A DNA stretch of 64,000 nt from Mermis nigrescens (GCA_036768485.1 JAVLUZ010000142.1:15596407-15660406); one strand, 5' to 3'. Positions 27,101-42,100 are shown, counted from the stretch's first letter. Numbers and translations: made by a program. The notes: generated from the sequence alone by a model not told the origin.

Positions 27101-30100
27101 AAATTCTGGGGGGGGGGTGCAAGATTTTTTGAAGGTCGAAAAATGGCCTTAAAAATGGTGGTATGGCGATAAAAACACCATTTTTCGACGTTTCTCATCA
27201 AGCACTATCCATTGGCATCAAAAAATTGCGAAAAAACGAAAAAAATTTTCAAAAATTGAATTCTGGGGGGGGTATTTCGATTTCTGGGGGGGGTATTTTG
27301 GTTTCTGGGGGGTGCATACCCCAAACCCCCACGCCCAGGTGTGCTCAAATGTATGTATTATCACACTTCACTTTCCTCTGAGCAGTTTCATTTGGATACT
27401 TAATGCATGAAGTTATAAAAACTCTTATAAGTTAAGTCACTCTAAAAGTTGAAGAAATAAAGCAACATTAGATACGAACATATTTTTTTAATATGATTAA
27501 GTTAAGTGCATATCGTGACTGTCTTTACTCCCTAATAAATTTTCACTTAATTGTACTCCTTATGTTTCCACACGCGTTCTTACATTGTTTTTCCAACTAA
27601 TAATTCTGAATATTTTTGATTGTGCAAGAGAACATGTTGAAAATAATGCATCCCATTGTTTCGTGCGATTCGCAACGCTTTTCTAACTGCTCGTAGGATT
27701 TGTTTTTATTAGCTTGCCTTATTTAACTCACTTAATGTGCACTAACTCCACTTCACTTCACGTCGATGCCGGCATGATCTCTAGTCATATCGCGATTGAG
27801 ATTTGTGTCTATTTGTATTTGAGAGTGACACGTCGATAGCTGAAATCGACATGATGCTCATCATATTCACCTTTCCAGATGCCGAATATATAAGCTAGTT
27901 GTTGCTTTCATAAATGCCAAATAATGCTTTCTATATTTTTGAATTGAAAAAGTGAAAATGATTTGTAGAAGTCTGATTAGCGACGTCGATTTTTACGTCG
28001 CCGGTAGGAGACCGAAACTTAATTTAGAAGTCAACTAATGACTATAGTCTGTTTCTTTTATTTGAGAGCTTTTTCACTGAATTTAATATAAGTACATGAA
28101 TTAAGCTACAAAAGTAGCTTATAGATCGGATACAGTTTTGGCGCTGGACAAAGTCAAAGATCATCCTATAACCACACATGTAAGAGGAGGGATGGGGATC
28201 CCTCTCCCAAAGTCGGCCGTCCCCCTGTTCCCACAGAGCCAGAAAATTTTTGACTCCCCCTTCCGAATTTCGGAAAAAATCGAAATTCTTTGGCCGTTTT
28301 TGGCTAAGAATTGGAGGTCATTTACCCTCCTCCTCCTCAAAATGGCCGGGGACCCCAAGCCAAAATTTTGAGCCGTTACATGTATGTCATTTACTATTGA
28401 AAATCATTTCTGCGTATTAGTTCAAATCACTTTTGTAGCACTTTTAAATTTCTGAAAAAATTCTTAAACAAATCAAAACAAACTTATTGTTTCGGCATTA
28501 GAAACAGCTTACCTCTCTGTAGAAAGAATTTTAAGAGGAAGGTTACACATTAGTGTTGAAGCGGTGTTCTTATTGCAGAATTACCATTCATTTCCTTCGA
28601 CAGATGACTCTTCGATAAGTCAATTTTCGGCCGACGACGATGGCACGACGGCAGCGGCGAGCGCCGCCGATCATCCGTCGACGTCGGCGGCCGGCATCGC
28701 AGCACCGGCCTCGGCCGCCGAACGCTATCACCGTCGACGCGCCATGAACGTTCAGGCTCGACGGCAACCCACGTTCGACGAGCGCGACGAACTGGACGGC
28801 ACCGTCAGCGAAACGTCGGCGAATACAGTCGTCAATGTTGAAACTGAGCCGTTGCTCGCATCTTCGGCGGCGGCGGTGAAGAGCGGCGGCGATGAAGATC
28901 GGCCGCTGTCTTCGCCGTCGTCAAAATTAGTTCTGATCGATGGCGGAGATAATGGAGCATCGCTCGGCGGCGTCGATACGCGCATATTAGAGCAAATCGA
29001 AGAATTTGATAGATCATTTGCTTACAGAGAACGTAAGTTTATAGTTGCCGTCATTATGCGAGCACTCGGGGGTTTTTAAGGGGGTTTGACCCCACAGAAT
29101 GACTGCTGACTATATATGATCTTGAGGGGGCTTTGAAGGTTTTAACACCCCAGAATTCGCGATGTTTAACAATTTCCAAAAAATTTGCACAAAAAGTGCT
29201 GTTTTCAGCGTTTTCGCTATCTATTTGTTCAAAAGAATCAAATTTTCAACGCTTCGCGCCATATACATATTTTTTAGTGTATTTTGTTCAATTTAATCAA
29301 GTTTTTCTTGTATTTTTCGGAATTTTTTGTGCTTGTGTTTTTATGCTCTAGAAAGATAGAGCATTGTCACAAACGCCGAAAACGATGTTTTTGACTCATA
29401 TTCACTGTTTTTGAGCTCAAAAATTTTTTTTAAATTTCACTCCTCCCCTGCATTTCCATGCTGTGCATGTCTGCTGCTGCTGCTGACTCCCCATTGATTG
29501 CTGCTGACTCTCTCTCGTCCTAAATTTCCAACTCTCTGAAAACTTATGATAATATGCTGCTTTAAGCGTTTTAGCGATCTTTTTTAGGCTCAAAATATCG
29601 ATTTTTTCAATAGCCATCTTCTGATCGTATATGGTTCAAGTTCATTAAATGTTGTTTGCTAAATTTTGTGTTTTTATGGTTTAGAAAAATGTGTAGAGAA
29701 AAACATTAGAAGTAATGTTTTTCATGTACCTACCTATTGTTTTAAGCTCAAAAAACGGCATGTAAGAAAGCTTTTTCGGGCTAACCCCCAGAAATCCTAT
29801 TTTGTGCATGTCCAATTATCATAATGTAATTATGAAATAGATGAAGAGTAACAGCTGTCATGCTCCTATTTTTCCTTTCAGTATGCGTAATTATTACTAG
29901 ATATCTGCTGATGCATGAAAAGGATGATTGACGAAGGTTGGCTATATGCATAGACTTTATGAACTGTCGCAGGACTAAGTGTAGAAATGTCTTTTATAGA
30001 TTTCCAGGAAATTGAATATTTATAGTTTTGTTTGTCAATTTTATAAAATTTTTTCTCGCTACTCCTTAGTACATATTCAGTGGAATAAATACGTCAGTAA

Positions 30101-33100
30101 GATGTACAGCTTTTGAGCCCTTCTTATTCGAACAAATTTGGCAAAATGGATAAAACGTCTGAAGTTTACAACAAATGTCTTTCGGGCACGAACTAAATGT
30201 CCCAGTACATATTATCGATGACTTGTAATCTGTTTTATGATGTGGCAAAGGTGTCTAGTCAACTTCTGTCAAAGCTTGGAAAATTATTATCTTATCCCCA
30301 TGCATATGCAAAATGCTTATGGTACAACCGTTAATGATTGCCAAAATTATGAGTAAAAATTCGAAGAATAGCAAATATGATGAAAACTATTGCAAAATTA
30401 TAGATCTTAATCGGAAGCACTTCAGCATTTTAAAAGTCGATGTTGCAAATGATTTTATATATTTGTATCGAGGCATCATAATTATACCTGGGCGTTGAGG
30501 TTTTGGGGGGTATGCACACCTCAGAAACCAAAATACCCCCAGAAACCAAAATACCCTCCACAGAAACCAAAATACCCCCAGAATTCAAGTTTTCAAAATT
30601 TTTTCTGTTTTTTCGCAATTCTTTGATGCCAATGGATCGTGCTCGATGAAAAACGTTTAAAAATGGTGTTTTTTTCGCCATACCCCATTTTTAAGGCCGT
30701 TTTTTGACCTTTGAAAAATCATGCACACCCCCTCCAGAACTTTGGTGCCGCCCACCTATGATCGTAACTCTTTATTTGAATATTCATATACGTTCATTCT
30801 GACCTTTGTTCAAGGAGCAGGAGGCAGCTGCCCTCTTCCCTTGGTCGGAAAAAAATTTGAAAGGTAGGACAATGCATCGAAAGATGGAAAAACTGCGTCG
30901 GTTTGCCATAAAATCTTCAAATTTTCGGCTCTTCTCGCTATATATGAATTAGCCTCAAACGCGCCCAAAAATTAAATTTTTCGTAGCCTATTAAGAGAGA
31001 GAGAATTTTTTTCGAAATATTTCAAATTTGCGGTCTTTTCTTGCTATCCCAGCGTCTAAAATCTAGACCAATTTATTATGGATCCTTCCCCCAGAATCCC
31101 GGATACAAGCCTGCATTTATCTGCTCGGCAGTTTTTTTTGTATTCGGCAAAGATCTTTCCCGATGTACAAAGACTTTTGGGGGCCGTCTTTGTACCTGTA
31201 CAAAGACTTTTGGGAAGACGAAACCTGTAAAAAAGGTTTGAAATTTGCAAAAATTTTCGGCGCTTAAAGGAAAAATGTCAAATTTTTTCACAATTATTAG
31301 TGATTTTTGCCCTCAGAAACCCAGAAATTAGCTAAAATATACTACCAAAGGCCGAACAACTCTGTTTTTGCCACACTAAAATCGCTACTGTACCATATAA
31401 AAGTACCCAAAAATTTGTGTGTACAAAATGTACGAAGACTTTTAGGGACCATCTTTGTACATGTACAAACGGACCTTGTACAAAAAAACACTGCTGCTCG
31501 GTGGAATAATTTGCCCTTCTTCTACTTTTGTTGCTTCTTTACTTCTTCATTAATGAAGATAAGTAATCGCGCCTGTTCTCGTTTGCTATTAGAAGGCTAT
31601 CAGAATGTGCAAGAATTCACCGTGCAAGAAGCTACAATATTTGAGACAATGTCCGAAGCGGTCAAATTACAGCCAAGCCTTGTAGAAAGTGGCGCAATAA
31701 TTATGGAGGCACCGGAGCAGTTTGTTCAGCCACAGATATGCATGCAGCATGTAAATTTTAATAGTTGCCATCACATTTTTTCAAGCTTTTACTTATTTTG
31801 GCACGATTTCAAATTGCAAGACTGAATTCATTCAAAAATATTGCATTTTTTCCATTACTTAGTTTTCATTACGAGCCTATGATCAATGTTACAAAATAAA
31901 AAAAACTAATAACGGATTTGAATAAACTGAAAGCTCAACTTTAAAATGACCTAATTAATTTTAAGAAATGTAGTACAGGTCGTGTTAAATTACATTTATA
32001 AGTAATGAAAAATTTCAAAATTCTTTCGCTAATCGAAGACAAGCTTTTTATGGAAGAGCGTTTGAATTGTCAGTCTTAGATGAAAATCGAAAACTAAATA
32101 TGGTTGAAAAAATTAGAAATAAAGTCTGTGAGGAGATGGGCCTTTATTTGTTTTTGATCTGGAACCAGTTTTTTTTGGACAAGGTCCGTTTGTACATGTA
32201 CAAAGATGGTCCACCAAAAGTCTTTGTACATTTTGTACATGCAAATTTTTGTGTACTGGTACAGTAGCGATTTTAGTGTGGTAAAACAGTATTTTCGATC
32301 TTTGGTAGTGTATTTTAGCTAATTTCTAGGTTTCTGACGCTAAAAATTACTGAAAATTGTCTCAAAACGGTGCGAAGCGCCGAAAAATTTGACATTTTTC
32401 CATTCTAACTGCCTAATCTGCCATTTTAAAGATATATAGGGCAAACAATTACTCATTTCGGCGCGAAGCGCCGAAATTTTCTGAAATTTTGCACCTTTTT
32501 ACACTTTTTGTCTTCCCAAAAATCTTTGTACATTTTGCACACACAGATTTTTTGGTACTATAATATGGTACAGTAGCGATTTTATTGTGGTAAAAACAGA
32601 GTTGTTCGACTTTTGGTAGTGTATTTTAGCTAATTTATGGGTCTCCGATGGCAAAACTCACTAAGAATCGTCTAAATGTGGCATTTTCCCTTTTGAAATG
32701 CGATTTCTGCCATTATAAAGATATATATAACACACTATTACTCATTTCGGCGCGAAGCACCGAAAATTTTTGCGAATTTCAGACCTTTTTTGCAATTTTT
32801 GTCTTCCCAAAAATCTTTGTACTTGTACAAAGACGGTCCCGAAAAGTCTTTGCACATCGGGAAAAATCTTGGCCGAGTACAAAAACAACACTGTCTGGAA
32901 CTCTAGGATCTGGTCTATATTCTCTTGCCTCCAGGCTAAGACCCTTGCATGATAAATATAGATAAGTACCTGTTATTTAATTTGGCTTCGCAATTTAAAC
33001 ATTATACTGAAGTTTGAGTATGTTTTGAACCCGTTTAATGAATATGAAGATTGAAAAAATCACGAACTATTAAAGAAGCTTGATTTAAGCCTGAGTGTAC

Positions 33101-36100
33101 AGAAACTCGGCCAAGATAAATGTGCCAAATTTTCGAACTTTAATCCATTCCAGGAGATAATTTTATTATTCATTAATTTCTCTTGATTATTCATATCTAT
33201 TACCAACATAAGTCCAAAAAGCCGGACTTGACACTTTTCTCTTCAACTTCTGAAACTATTTGAGATAAATTAAATAAACTGTTTTTTGTGCGTTTTCCAC
33301 CATGCTCGATTCATTTAGGCCATGAGTACAAGCTGGCCCTTAAAAAGGGTACCCAATGTTTTATTCATGATTATTGTTACATTTGACATATTACAAGACT
33401 ATTAATAGTTTTTGAAAGCTCAAATATAGAGCCACAAAATCGTGAAGTTTCATTCAGTCACCTTTGTCATTCATCCTTAAGTTTTCACTTTTGTAAACAT
33501 CACTTTTTAGAACGTTATAACAAAAAAAGTTGTTGATTACACCCCCAAAAATGGTACATAAACTCATTATTATAATTTTTTCTCTTTAACTTAGAGCAGT
33601 ACGAATTATATCATTAAATAGAACAAATTTTTGACTACAAAACCTTGAACTTATGGTTTTTGATTGCTAAAATTCGCTTTGTGCAACGCATTTTAGTAAA
33701 CCCAAGGTTTTATTGAATACACACACAATCAAAGTGTAACATAATAAGAAACTCACAGAACTAAAGTGAAACGAACAATAAAATTGACAATTATGAAACT
33801 GAGAATATTAAGCAATAGTGTAAAGGTGCTTTAATGGTTATTCTAACAGAATTAATTTTTATTGATGTTTCATGCAGGGATTTACTAATTAACAGTCCTA
33901 CTTATTAACTTTTTGTTGTAACTTACTAAAAAAGTAATGTTTAACAAATTGTAAACCAAAACCTGCACAACAAAGATAACTTATTAAAATCCACAATTTT
34001 GTTGCTCTAAGCTTGTGCGTTTTAAAAATGCTTACAGTTTTGCAATATGCTTAGTGCAGCAAGGATTATGATTAAAACATTCAGTACATCTGTATATTTC
34101 AAAAATCATTGGAATCGAAATTGTTAATTCTAGATCCTAAAGAGGCAAAGTTTCAAAAAGTTTCCTGATACTCATTGTTACAAATATTGCTACATAAGAT
34201 AATTAAATTTATTAGTCCCGTGATTCGACAATACACAATCGGCTTTAAATTGTGAAGAAAATAGTCATAGCGGCAAAAATTTGAGCTTTTTTTAATGACA
34301 TTCGATTTTCCACTTTTTTCCGATTTTTTCCCCGATTTTCCCGACTTTTCTTACATTTCAAAAGACGTTTTTTGCTGGGTAGCCTATCGTTTTATCCATT
34401 TTTTTCGCAGCTCATTGAAGTCCTTTAAGTTGTAATCATGGTAATTATTCAATGGAAACTCCCGAACAAGTAGTGAAAATTGAGCTCACTATCAATGACG
34501 TTTTTCTCTCCTTATTTTCTTGAGAATTTTGGACAAATAAGTTTGAGAATCAGTGAACGATTGGTTAAAAAGATAGCCTTTTATCGTACTTATCAGACCA
34601 CGTTTTGTTCTATGCGAAAATTTAGTTGTGAAGACACTTTTGCACTCTGAACCCCGTAATGCTAGATTTTAATTTATAGGTCGATCCCGCTTTGCTGGCC
34701 AGGCAATCTGCTGCCATTGAAACCTCAGAGAAATCTTTGGATAAGGAGCCTCCTGTCAGCCCCACCCGCGTAACAGTCGACTTAGCTGATCGAATTATAC
34801 AACCAATTACTGTCGCCAAGAATGTTACGAAAACTCCGGTAAATTCGTTTGATTATACTCATGCATTTATTTAATGAGCGGAGTGGCAGACGCGATCTCA
34901 TTTACAATCCCTCAAAAAATCAGAGGCGTAGCCAGGATTTTGCTTCGGAGGGGGGGCATAAACAAAAATGTTTTAAGACTACTTTTGCATTGAATGCCAG
35001 TAATGTTATGTATAGTAAAACTGAGTTTTTCGACCTTTAGTAGTGTAGCCCAGTGTTTTTTTGCACAAAGTCTGTTTGTACATGTACGAAGATGGTTCCC
35101 AAAAGTCTTTGTACATTTTATAGACACAAATATTTGAGTACTATAATATTGTACGGTAGCGATTTTAGGGTGGTAAAAACAGCTCTTCGACTTTCGGTAG
35201 TATATTTTAGCTAATTTTTGGGTCTCTAAGAGCAAAAATCACTAATAATCGTCTTAAAACGGCGCGAAGCGCGAAAAATTTGACATTCTTCCTTTTGAAA
35301 TGCAATTTCTGCCAGTATAAAGAATATATAGAATACACAATTACTCATTTCGGCGCGAAGAGCCAAAAATTTTTACGAATTTTAGACCTTTTTGCAATTT
35401 TTGTTCATCTTTGTACCTGTACAAAGACGGCCCCGAAAAGTCTTTGTACACCGGGAAAAATCTTTGCTGAATACAAAAAAACACTGATGTATCCTAGCTA
35501 ATTTATGGGTTTCTGACGATCAAAAATACAAATAGTGTAAAGCGGCTCGAAGTGCCGGAAATATTTGGAATTTCTACCGTTTTCATGTAGAATTTACGGC
35601 CTTTCTATTGACAAACATTTCGGAAATTATAAGTGGCGCAAAGTGCCGAGATGCCGAGAAATTTAGTCATTTTTTACCGCCCTTAACATTTTGTAGCTCT
35701 GTGAATACTAATAGTCTGACAGAGCAGAAAATTATCAAATTTGTACAAAACAATTTTGACAGTTCAAGCTTCTAGCAAGAAAAGTGCGAATTACTAACTT
35801 TGTCTGAAGATATTTTGAGTGATTCAGGCTTTTAAGCGCAATGCTGGAGCTTTACAAAAAGAAAGAACAGTAATGGCGGCGCTATGCGCCGCAAAATTTT
35901 GACGTTTTTGCACTTTTAACTCAATTTACACCGCTTAAATCATACAAAAAAGACAAATTAATAACGGCGCGAAACGGCGGAAATTTTTAGAAATTCTCAA
36001 CCTACTCTTTTACGTAGCTTGTTCTCCCTAAAATCTCGTTGCACATGTACAACGAGATTTTACGGTTGCGGGGGTCTGGGATGGCACGCTCAAGCGTTCC

Positions 36101-39100
36101 CAGCGGGGTCCGAGGCAGAGTCCGGAAAATTTTGTAAAAAAGCATTTTAATGTTAAATAGTAACGTTAAAATTTTCGCAAAATCGGCCAAATCTCGGTTC
36201 TGAATCAAGCAAGTCCAAAAACACTTGAAATTGATGAACTTCTACATTGCACAAAACTTCTGAGCCGAAATACGTTTTTTGACCTCTGCTAATTACATAG
36301 CGCAGCAACGGGTCGCTGCCAATAAGATATAGAAAGATGTATCAATGAAAATTTTGTTCTTACCGTTTTCAGGCCCATTCGTGGCTTTCTTATTAACAAT
36401 ATGCAGTTCAGAAACAGGAAATGCTCAGAAACATAAGAAAATTTGGCCATTCCTTTCATTTAAAATAGGATTATGTGTCCTTGTAAAAAAAGACAAACAA
36501 ATCAAAGAATAGACAAACTGGTACACAAAAGACAAACAAAGCAGAGAATAGACAAACTGGTGCTTAATCATTTTCGTACTTATACTATTATTATGCTCAA
36601 CAAGCATGCGAAGTTTCAATCAACGAACAAATAATGCATTAAATTACTAAAGTGAAGTGAAGTGCTGGATTATTTTAGCTGATTCAAGCTTTTTAATTCA
36701 TTAGATCTATATAACAATAAATAATAATGACTCGGCGCGAAGCGCGAAAAATTCTGACGTTTTTGCCTTTTTGAACTCAGTTTTCCGGACACACATTATT
36801 GCAACAGAAGAATCAACAATATTTCTGAAAAATTTTGGGGGGGGGCATGTGCCCCCAATGCCCCCCCTGGCTACGCCTATGCAAAAAATGTCAATTGTGT
36901 GCATATTTTTAGCTATCCAAACATTTGCTTAAAAAACAATACGTGCATTAAGTTCAGTAGATAAGCGGAATAATTTTGAGGTATTCTAGTCCGAGAAAAA
37001 GTGTGTTATAATGAATTTATTTATATTGATATTTTTCGTAAAAGAGCGCTGCGAGAAGTGTACAAACGCAGTTTTCAGTGCTTAAGCGATAGATCTAATA
37101 TGCTGCTCAATAAACCTCAGTTAAATATTGAGCTAGACGCAGATATGCATTGAAAACTAATTCATAAGTTCATTGGAAATGTCAAAGGCATTATATTTAT
37201 ATATTTTATATTTTTTTCTTAAATTCTTTCTTAATGATATTCTACAGTTAGTGGTGTCACATGGACGTGCATGCTAGTGTTAAGCCGCATTACTGCATTG
37301 AAAGTTTAAACAGCTTTTGTAGCCCAATTCTTGTGGAAAAAATCAAAAGCAAACCGCAAAGTCAAATGAAACAGACTATAGTTAGTGGAATATTACAAGC
37401 AAAAAAATGAAAAATGACTATCCTTATGTACGACTGTGTATTAGTGGCATAAAATGTGTCCAACGTCCTTCCTGCTAGTGGTTAAGAAGAGTTTTTTGAG
37501 CTAAAATCGCCTTTAAAATTGGTGTAAACGTTAATCAAAAAATCTTCAATCAAATTCGCCAAAATATTGCCATTTCGCCCTGATTCTTTCAGTCAGAGAG
37601 TTATGAGAAATAAAACTTTTGCCGATTCTGTCTTTATGTATAATTGCAACTAGATCAACATTTTTGGTGAGTTATTGAATATGCACTCCAGAACTATCAT
37701 TGGTATGAAAGAGTAATGTGGAATGGACAAGACCTTAGTTCCTTCTTTCTTAGCCCAAATTGCCAGCAGCTTTGACTATGGCCACTTCGCATCATTTAAG
37801 CAGCACTGGTCGTCTGTTAGCTTCGAAGAGTTATTCTTTCGATGATGCCGGGGCTCAGAATTCTTCGTCAGCTGGAATGCCAGGTCGCAATATAGCAAGT
37901 AGGCTTGCCCAGATAACGTTATGCAGTAAATAAATGAAATATTATTGTGCGAATAATTAAAGAAATAACGTGTCGCTCATGTTCAACTGCTTATAAATGC
38001 AAATGATTAGAAGGGCTTATGTTCACGTATTGTAACGGAAATGATGGATGAAGATCACGCATGCTTAATCACCTTTTGATTCATAGCAGTGCTTAGGGCT
38101 TGGCGAACTGGGCGGTCACCCAGGGCCGCAAAAATTGAGAGCCGCTAAAAAATGTCAGAGAATGTGGAAAAACTGATTTAGAGCGACTCTATTGTGGCAA
38201 ATTCTACGAGCAAACATTTTATTTGTGAACTAAATTTAGGTTAGTAGTTTCCCAACTAAATTCTGGCTATAGATACAAATAATCTCAGCTATCTCTAAAA
38301 AATATATGTCCGAAGTTCCATTAAATCTTCTGTTGCAAAAGTTTTGTTGTATAACTCACATTTTTGTGTCTGAATTTCGGTGCTACGCGATTCGAAATAT
38401 GCACTAGGTAATTATTTAGAAGTGTAGTCTTCACCTATAGACTGAAAGTATGCGACTATGTGCTTGAGGCATGGCCAGTCTGGTGGATCAGCCCGATTTG
38501 TGGTATAAACTGCAAGAATTTATCCACTTCAGATATCCTTAAAAATTGATATAAACGTTGCGGGTGTAAGCACTATCTTTATTCGCAGTTTCCTCTTTGA
38601 TTTCTTCCCAAAAAGTTATAATTTTGTTAGTTTTTTGCCTAAATTTCGCCTTATTTTCCCTGCAACTATACTCTCTCTTTTTTCAGGATATAAATCTCAA
38701 AAATCCACATATATGCATGTCAGTTACTAGCAGCCGGTAATTAAAAATCGATCTTCATTGTACTCCTCACTTGTATTTTGGAGCCACTTTGTCCACATGC
38801 TTGTCCCCCTCTGGTCAACTGTATGCCTGACTTTGAGTACATTCCGTACTTATATTATTTCATTTGTTTCAGAAGATGCTCAACTTGAGATCCGAGATAC
38901 TAGCGTTGTATTACCGATGAAAGCAAAGGTTCTGGAAGTAATTGGCGAAGAGAGCACAGCAGAATTCAAAAACACAAAAGGAGGAAAGATTGAGACAAAG
39001 TTGTTTCAAGTTGATACCGGTTTGTGCCCTAAAATTCGAGTCGATTACCGTGAGAAAAATGGGTCACAACAAGAAGATATGAGAGAAAGAAAGTAAATCA

Positions 39101-42100
39101 TTGTCAATTGGAGAAACAACATTTAAATTTAAAGAAAATCTGAAAAAACTCGCGCAATGCTTATTTTGAAGGGTTTTATTCAAATAGAGATAAAGAGATG
39201 AAACCATAACTTTCACCTGTTGATTGGAACGCAAAAGGTACTTCCTCAAAAATAAGGAGTCAGTATTTTTGAAGATCTATACTCTTTGTGATAAGGTGAC
39301 TAGTCAACGAAATGCTAGGTTTATGCTTTAGTAAAGATGGTCCTGTCCTGAATCAGTTTACTTCGAAAATCGTTTGCCAAACTAAGAATAGACTTGCATT
39401 ATAGTAGTGGTGACCTTAGGTGCACAGCATGGCTGTCTGGGGGTAATTCCGGTCTGACGAGTAAACCAGAGAGCTTTTCCGTAGGGGCCTTTGGGGAAGA
39501 TTGGGGGAAGTGATCCCCAAAATTGCGGGAGTTTGAGTACTTTTTAAGGGTCTCCTGGATGAAATAAATTAAAATTCTCAATGCAACATATTCACTTAAT
39601 ATAATTAATGCAACATATTCACTTGATATGATTTTTAAGCTAATAATCTAAAAATACAACATATTCACTAAATATAATTGAAATAAAGGAAGATTTTTAA
39701 AAGAAATTTTCCTACTCCAATATGTAGATCTCGCTGAGAACAGATCAAAAACACCATAATTTTGTGGCTATCCATAAGTAGTTTTTGAAATATTCAACTT
39801 CAAAATTTCAGCCCCCCCAATTTAGAAGGCCAGCTAAGCTACTACTTTTTCGAGCTAAAATGGCCTTCTTAAAGCTAAAATGACCCAGGACATTTGTGTA
39901 AGCTTAACTAATTAATTATCAATTGTTAATTATTCATAAATAATTATTAATTATTAATCTGATTACCGTAATTCACAGTTTCTAGTCGATTTCAAGTACT
40001 ATTGTTGAAAAGTTATGATTTTTGCTTGTTTTCGGTCCGAAGATTGTCTTACTTTCCTAAGAAAAATTGTCTTTTTATCCTTGAGGCTGAACCTCCAGAT
40101 TCCTTTCCACACACGTGTAACATCACTTTCATCTTCACTTAAACTTTCAAATGCATAAACAGGGGTTCAAAAACAAATCATATATTGGTCCTTATAGCTT
40201 CTCAGATATATGACTAAATGGAACGCGTTTGCTTTGTCTAAGAAATCATCGTCTCCGCAGGATGTAAGAAAGTTTCAATTAAGCTGGTTGAGCTGCTGCT
40301 GCTTTACGCCAAATTAAAAATAATTTGTTGTGCCAGCACTTTGCTAATTCATAGAGCACCGACATTATGCAGGATAAGTTTACACTAATTTTGATCTTTT
40401 GCTTATTTACTGCAGTTTTATGATTTTTTACTGCAGCAATAAATTTCACGCTTGCACAACTTACAGTAAATGCGTACAATTGAAAAAATTGTGAAAATAA
40501 ATACCGTGATCTGTGTCAAATAAATAGGTGAAAAGGGTATAATGGCGTTACACAAAACCTACTGCTTCAAAAGTTACTGTCCTTTTTCAAAAGGTAAGTG
40601 AAAAAGTCAAAATTTCGGTTTGGGGAATATTCGCCTCCGACATTTCGCCCCCGACTTTACGCCCCCGACTTTACGCCCCGACATTTCGCCCCCGACGTTT
40701 TGCCCCCAGGTACGTTTCGCCCCCGAAACTTTCGCCCCCAAACATTTCGCCTCTCGGATGTTTCGCCCCCAAACATTTCGCCCCTCGGATGTTTCGCCCC
40801 CAAGTGAGCTGTACAATAAACGGGAGAATGCATTACTACATGGACAGCGTCAAAATTCGGGAGGACATAATGTCCGCTTTTCTTTTTTTATTTTCAATCT
40901 TTTTTGAAATAAACTAAATAGAATTTTTATTTTTTCATTTCTAATCTTGATGAGTTTTCAATATTTTCGTTTTTCATTTTTAGTTTTCTTTAAACAATTT
41001 TATAGCCATATTTAAACAGTTTTTTAACCATATTTTACCCATATTGCTGCTTCATTTTTTATTGCCCACAAAAAAACTAGAATTGTCAAATAAAAACAAT
41101 GCTTTTAATTGCGAAGTAAAACGAAAACACTAAGATGAAGAATGCTGTCGAATAAAAACGTGAACAATATAAAATTCAAAGCCAAATGGCATGAATGTCA
41201 TCCGCCGTTCGTTTGGAGAATATATAAATACAGTTTTCGTAGACTAGTTTCCTCTTTCCTCTTTTCGAAATGACTGAATCCATTAAGCAAATCTTACACC
41301 AACTAAGTGACTTACTGCCATTTGGTCCTCTTTATATAGTTGCATGACCTACTTAACGTGTGGTCGCAAACGAAAGGTCCTGGAATGAAAATATTACTAC
41401 AAAAATAATGTGATTATGTAAGGTCAAGCCAAAATCTCCGCAAATCTTTATCAAATAGACAAAAAAATTACGTCTTTGCTTGCCGACCGGGAGAAATTAT
41501 AATTAGGTACATAAAAAATATACTTAAGAAGGTCAATCGAATTCCTGGGAATGTAAATGGCAAATAAAAAAAATTAGGGCAAACAAAATTGCAGAGACAA
41601 GTTGATTGATACAGTATAACGAGATATTTATTGGGGGCGAAACATCCGAGGGGCGAAATGTTTGGAGGCAAAAGATCCGAAGGGCGAAATGTCTGGGGGC
41701 GAAAGTTCCGGGGGCGAAACATACCTGTGGGCGAAATGTCGGGGGCTAAATATTGGGGGCGAAATGTCGGGGGCGAAATGTCGGGGGCGAAATGTCGGGG
41801 GCGAATCTTCCGGATGCCAAAATTTCTACTTTCGTACATCCACTAATTCAACCAGTGTACGACTCAACCAGAAAGTAAAGAAAGAATTCAGAAGTCTGTT
41901 CATTGCTTTACAAAACAAAAGAAACCGCATGCATTTATCACTACCTGATACCGAGATATCTATGCGTAGGTAGTTAACTTTGCCCCGTTACAATAGAAAG
42001 CGTATCCAAGTCTGAATCGGAAAGCATATGAATCGTGCAAATATTCTCGAGTGTAAGATACAGTAGAACTTTTATCAAAGACATGCTCGTTTTGTCCGTG

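Larger units (their letters stand above)
34920..36879 (+). mobile_element. Element I, copy 1 (interrupted by hAT MITE copy 6)
   Basis: Starts AGGCGTAGCCAGGATTTTG and ends CCTGGCTACGCCT, an inverted terminus. Without the MITE it is about 1.5 kb and runs in parallel with the inverted copy at 61249-62692. Contains runs of G/C near both ends, several GGCGCGAAGCG motifs and a near-perfect 34-bp palindrome at 36029-36062. No ORF over 70 codons. Confidence 0.82.

Noticed and set aside
31307..31825. 172-codon frame as a single protein
   Set aside because: The first ~95 codons are hAT MITE sequence; only 31593-31750 is an unc79 exon.
40598..41846. Frames rich in Pro/Phe/Arg or Gly/Arg over the foldback 2 arms
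   Set aside because: Repeat translation only; the same in both strands.
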